64,000 nt of DNA from Macrosoma leucophasiata (taxonomy: Eukaryota > Arthropoda > Insecta > Lepidoptera > Hedylidae). The translations under genes were made by a program, and so were the position numbers. Numbering within the stretch: position 1 is the stretch's first letter; the number at the start of each line of letters is the position of its first letter. The DNA lies in NCBI GenBank assembly GCA_036365455.1, contig JAWQUS010000027.1:13566501-13630500 (forward strand), given 5' to 3'. The notes beneath the pieces were generated by a model, which saw only the letters and a list, made by a program, of their open reading frames with translations, did no database searches and was not told the DNA's origin. Of the stretch, positions 60,256 through 64,000 are shown piece by piece.

Positions 60256-60408
60256 AAAATAGTCACGAGCTAAAACTAAACTAAAGTTAAAACTTAAGAC
60301 TTTTTATACATTGGATATTTTAAGTAACTTATGAGTTAAATGTAAGTTTTTATATTATATTGAGTCCTGGTCACTTGAATAAATAAATGATTATTATTAT
60401 TATTAACT

Positions 60409-60712
60409 GCCTCATTAGCCTAGTGGTAGCAGGCCACTACTACTATGCTGGAAGTCCTGGGTTCGATACCCGGGACGATAACGATAGATAACGCTTTAAC
60501 ATCCCTTATCTCTGGTTCTACTGGGATTTTTCCATTTTCTGGAAGTTTCTCAGTAGCTCGGAGTCTGGTAATTGGCCCGGAGATGGCAAAGGGCCAACTT
60601 TTACATGGGCTAAAAACTTAACCGGCGTATCGTGGGTGTTTGCATGTATGCTTGAATGCATGTATTTACCTCTGCCTACCCCTTCGGAGATTACAAGCGT
60701 GAAGTTATGTTA
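60409..60712 (+). repeat. SINE E copy, near full length
   Basis: Head GCCTCATTAGCCTAGTGGTA, box B-like GTCCTGGGTTCGATACCCGG, body, and tail CTCTGCCTACCCCTTCGGAG. Confidence 0.85.
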
Positions 60713-61754
60713 AGTCATTATGACTCATCTCTCTCTCATGGCTCAAGATTATGACTCATCTCTCTCTCAAGGCTCTCAGATTTCGGATACTCTTCCAAAC
60801 TGACTAGGCAGAACAACAGAGACTTCTGGAGTGGCAACGCATCTACTTTGATATCTCTGGTTTTTATGAAGATGTTTTTAGGTTATAGTATCACTTACCA
60901 CTTTTATACCGGTGGTAGAATACCAGTCAGAGTAACCACCCACTCTGATTCTGCCGGGACTGTCCCGACTTCTATGATGATGCTCCGCATACTGATGGCC
61001 TATTTATTTTGTCCCAGTTTATATTAACATGTGACAATCGTTCAATTTGAATAGACGTTCTATTTCCCACACCTTCTCGCCCCACATAGCGTCCTTTTAG
61101 TGGCTAACTAAGATCATCAGAGGCCCTAGGCATATTTCTGACATATAAGTTAAATTAAAGAGCAAAGACAAACGCGAGAGCAAAAAAACCGTCAGTACCC
61201 AGACCGTCTCTGCGTGGCCCCTACTCTTACATTTGGTAAAAGATTTTAAAATACGATAAAAAAAAAAAGATATTTCCCTCCGTGAGCTCTAAAAATCTTT
61301 GAAATTTGGTGTAAAACTTTCATGATTCAAAACTCAGACGACATGTGTGGAGGCCCCCAACACCGAAGGCCTATGGCGGACCGCCCCTGCCCCCTCCCCA
61401 TATTCTGCCACAGCGTACTCATTCACGGAACTTTATAATACCATAAAAGAAGAGTAGTTCTCTTATAGTCTAAGGTTTGATTTTCTGGACCATAATATCC
61501 TTACTACTAAAAAGCTCTACATGATTTGCTAGAATTTCTTCGGTGGTATTGTTTATGAGAACTACTGAGCTACAACACAGTAATTGATTGTTCAACAAAT
61601 TAAACATGCCTCTGATTAATATAATTTATACGAAGGCTATTGATATGGTTTTGAAAATATTCATAAGCTTAGTTTTTGTTATAATTTTACATACTCATGA
61701 TTTACATCACGATTAAATTATAAATTATGAAATTAATAAATCAAATTTAATTGG
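60713..61754. other. No gene; repeat A remnant at about 60825-60920
   Basis: The remnant keeps GGAGTGGCAACGCATCTACT and TATCTCTGGTTTTTATGAAG. A short duplication (GACTCATCTCTCTCTCA) is at 60721-60764. The rest is unassigned. Confidence 0.4.
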
Positions 61755-62150
61755 AACTAGCTGTACCCGTAACTAAGAGAAAAATACTGGTAGTCGTTTC
61801 TGGTTTTAAAATCAAAACTATGTTTTAACTGTCGCCGGCCACTGCCGCGATATAGTCGCATTTCATGAAATGGTCGAATAGGTCATGACAGAGGCAATTT
61901 ACAATTGAATAACCTTTATTATGACGACCAAATTCATTCTTTCTCAGTTTCCTTTGAAATGGGGAAATGGAGGAATTTGTAAATAATTGATGCTTGCCAT
62001 ATTATACAAATTTGTTAAGTTTTTTGTTTTAATTTATTATGTGTTTTTGACTATTATTAATGGTTATTCACTCTAGGTTAGTTTAAAAAAAAATTACGAT
62101 GTAAAAGTGCTCTCCGGGAGCCTAATTATGTCAAAATAAAAAAGACATGT
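61755..62150 (-). mobile_element. Possible Helitron-like 3' end
   Basis: On the - strand 61755-61775 reads TACGGGTACAGCTAGTTCC, the end motif of the other Helitron-like copies. The other limit is not visible, and the interior does not match them. Confidence 0.3.
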
Positions 62151-62313
62151 GGTACTCGGGGACTGCCGCGGTAAAGCTATTGCATTTACATAATTATCTA
62201 AAATAATGCAAATAAAAGAAAAAAAAATGAAACAATAATTTTCTATTAATATTTACCACTTTTTAAATATTGAATGGAAAAACAAGCAATAAAAAAATGA
62301 ACAAAAACAATCT

Positions 62314-62389
62314 TGGCAGCGGTGGGATTCGAACCCTCCGAAGAGACTGGTGCCTTAAACCAGCGCCTAGACCGCTCGGCCACGCTACC
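62314..62389 (-). tRNA. tRNA-Leu (anticodon AAG), possibly a pseudogene
   Basis: On the - strand the acceptor GGTAGCG pairs with CGCTGCC (one G-T), followed by A as discriminator. The D-arm has box A TGGCCGAGCGG, and the anticodon stem CTGGT/ACCAG closes TTAAGGC, giving AAG. Box B is GGTTCGAATCC. A T5 run about 7 bases downstream fits a pol III stop. At 76 bases it is about 6 short for tRNA-Leu: the long variable arm has lost several bases, so the T-stem must borrow GAGGG and carries an A-A mismatch. It is likely decayed or a copy. Confidence 0.65.
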
Positions 62390-63065
62390 CACGAGGTCGG
62401 ACGGCGAAATTATACATGACTTTCTTTAAATGAGTATAAAATTTGTAATCCGGAGCGTCCGGTTTTTTCGTTACGGAATTTCTGAATTCGGTCCCCGCGC
62501 TCAAGGCCCGCGACAGAAGCTATGCAATAGCTTAATAAATGAATAACTGAAGAAACTGAATAGAAAATATGTTATTTTAATAGGTATATGTACCTACCGT
62601 GTATACGTACATATGAATTTACTAAAAAACTTTTCTTATTATATTACAAGCAGACACTCCAATTTTATTTATTTGTTGTATAGATGTAGAAACTTTATGG
62701 ATAATATATAATACATGTAGTAGGTATAGATGCCTCCATCTTATTATTCGTTGAACTTAACATCTGATTTTCTTAAACTGTTCAAACGATTCCTTGAACC
62801 ATGGATAGGAAGGTACTCGATTCAACATACCTACTTACTTAACTTACTTACTACTTAAAAACTACTTTTTCGAAAGGAATATTTAATTTTTATTGAGTTA
62901 CATACCTAGATGTTATTTTAATTACGTTCAATAAACCAAATACAAAAAGCACTTAACTAATGATTTGAATTTTCATTGGATAGTTAGGTACTTCAATATT
63001 TTAATTTATGTTATTTGTGAACAAACCCCAATAAAAATATGTTAATTTCATATTTATTTCATTTT
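62390..63065. other. No recognisable feature
   Basis: AT-rich DNA after a short GC-richer stretch at 62390-62520 next to the tRNA. Confidence 0.55.
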
Positions 63066-63258
63066 TACTAGTGGTAGAGCTCCGGAGTGGTAGAGAGAGG
63101 TGAAAGAGCTCGCGGGCGTAAAGGTACCATCGCATCACCTAATCTGTTTTCCGCTTTAAAAGTCAGAGAATATGTAAGGTGATTGCATGTATGCTTGAAT
63201 TCATGCATTTACCTCTGCCTATCCCTTCGGGGATTACAGGCGCGAAGTTACGTTTTAA
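63066..63258 (+). repeat. Chimeric repeat: repeat A head joined to SINE E tail
   Basis: 63066-63168 is the repeat A 5' part (GTGGTAGAGCTCCG, GAGCTCGCGGGCGTA). 63175-63258 is the SINE E 3' part (GATTGCATGTATGCTTGAAT through CCCTTCGGGGATTACAGGCG and GAAGTTACGT). Confidence 0.75.
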
Positions 63259-63335
63259 TACAATGAAATGCCTACTTTAGTGATTTTGGCTTGGCACCGA
63301 CTTCAAACCTATTAGTAAATAGCACATATAAATTA

Positions 63336-63660
63336 TCTATACTAATATTATAAAGCTGAAGAGTTTGTTTGTTTGTTTGAACGCGCTAATCTCAGAAACT
63401 ACTGGTCCGATTTGAAAAATTATTTCAGTGTTAGACAGTCCATTTATCGAGAAAAGAGATTAGGCTATATCATCACGCTAAGACTAATAGGAGCGGAGCA
63501 CTAAAGAAGAATGTTTCAAAATCGGGGGATTTTTTTTTCCTATTGAGAGCTTCCACTGCGTGCGCTGCGTAAACGGTAGAAGTTTCACAAAAATCATGTA
63601 GAACAGGTTTTTTTCCCTTCAAAAGTTCTAAAAAAAAATCCGCGACAGCATATGTCTATC
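63336..63660 (+). mobile_element. Helitron-like element, 5' part
   Basis: Starts TCTATACTAATATTATAAAG after an A, continuing GCTGAAGAGTTTGTTTG and ACTACTGGTCCGATTTGAAA as in the copy at 25073-25321. The 3' end is not clear; a GC-rich motif CCGCGACAGCATATGTC near 63640 may be its remains. Confidence 0.65.
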
Positions 63661-64000
63661 TTTTAACGTTAGCTCACTATAAGGTTTTTTATACCTACTA
63701 ATCAAAGTTGTTCCAAAATAATGCAGTATTTGCGAAGGTGTTTATAAAAACATGATATTATTAATCCTTATAGAAATAAATATGTATTTCATCACATCAT
63801 AAGTATTTCATTTAATCTCTCCAGACACGAGAAAAATATGACAATTGAAATTCAATTGTGTCTCGCCACCGGTGGCCGTACGATCCTTGAAGGATTAAAA
63901 CGAAATTGCCCTTTACTTCATTCGATTCAAATCAATATCTTGGGAGATATCGCAGTTTTAAATAGTCCGTATACATCAAACCTTTGACACATTATTTCAT

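Larger units (their letters stand above)
58700..60405 (+). mobile_element. Internally deleted LINE with ORF1 and an endonuclease stub
   Basis: Order: ORF1 (58772-59918), start of ORF2 (59921-60255), then directly a 3' UTR-like stretch and an ATT tail (TAAATGATTATTATTATTA) ending near 60405. Reverse transcriptase is absent. The 5' limit is uncertain. A SINE E copy begins within a few bases of the tail. Confidence 0.7.

Overview
The window looks like AT-rich, intron- and repeat-dense nuclear DNA from a moth or butterfly (Lepidoptera). The basis is the repeat content as I recognise it, not a database search: small Helitron-like elements with a TCTATACT... start and a ...CAGCTAGT end, three copies of one mariner family, several non-LTR retrotransposon remnants of types common in Lepidoptera, and tRNA-headed SINEs. 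There are no operons and no sign of bacterial or organellar DNA.

Only one convincing host protein gene is present. It is a five-exon gene on the + strand (coding 43390-47728, candidate polyA signal 48361) for a secreted CAP-superfamily protein of the antigen-5 / venom-allergen-like type. It has a signal peptide, the HNxLR, GQNL, GHYSQLVW and CNYGPGGN motifs, and an unusual Tyr/Asn/Gln-rich tail. A CpG-rich block upstream (about 43100-43260) holds an RFX X-box-like palindrome. One tRNA-Leu(AAG) gene or pseudogene lies at 62314-62389 on the - strand. A weaker candidate terminal exon of an unknown gene lies at 14905-15093.

Layout. 1-6.1 kb: an old local duplication, a Helitron-like element with a 112-bp tandem array, and SINEs. 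6.1-14.9 kb: mostly featureless, with a small MITE family and repeat A copies. 15-18.9 kb: a dense SINE and tRNA-like cluster and a 744-bp inverted-repeat element with a hAT-type MITE inside. 18.9-23.6 kb: mostly empty, with one foldback. 23.6-27.6 kb: a LINE remnant, then a second LINE interrupted by mariner copy 1 and abutted by a Helitron. 28-34.3 kb: SINEs, repeat A inserted in repeat B, and perfect palindromes. 34.3-42 kb: a second copy of the 2-kb Helitron-like element, small Helitrons and a long hairpin. 43.1-48.4 kb: the CAP gene, with mariner copy 2 in intron 2. 48.4-60.7 kb: LINE, mariner and SINE remnants, a tRNA-like composite flanked by a 14-base repeat, and an internally deleted LINE keeping ORF1 and part of its endonuclease. 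60.7-64 kb: tRNA-Leu, a chimeric repeat and a Helitron fragment.

All transposon genes seen are broken by stops, frameshifts, truncation or internal deletion. The most interesting observations are snap-back (template-switch) insertions in mariner copy 2, the large inverted tRNA-like composite, the shared 3' tail of a SINE and a LINE, the head-to-tail chimera of two repeat families, the stop-free reading frame through the last CAP intron, and the X-box-like site. Repeat boundaries were drawn by eye and may be off by several bases.
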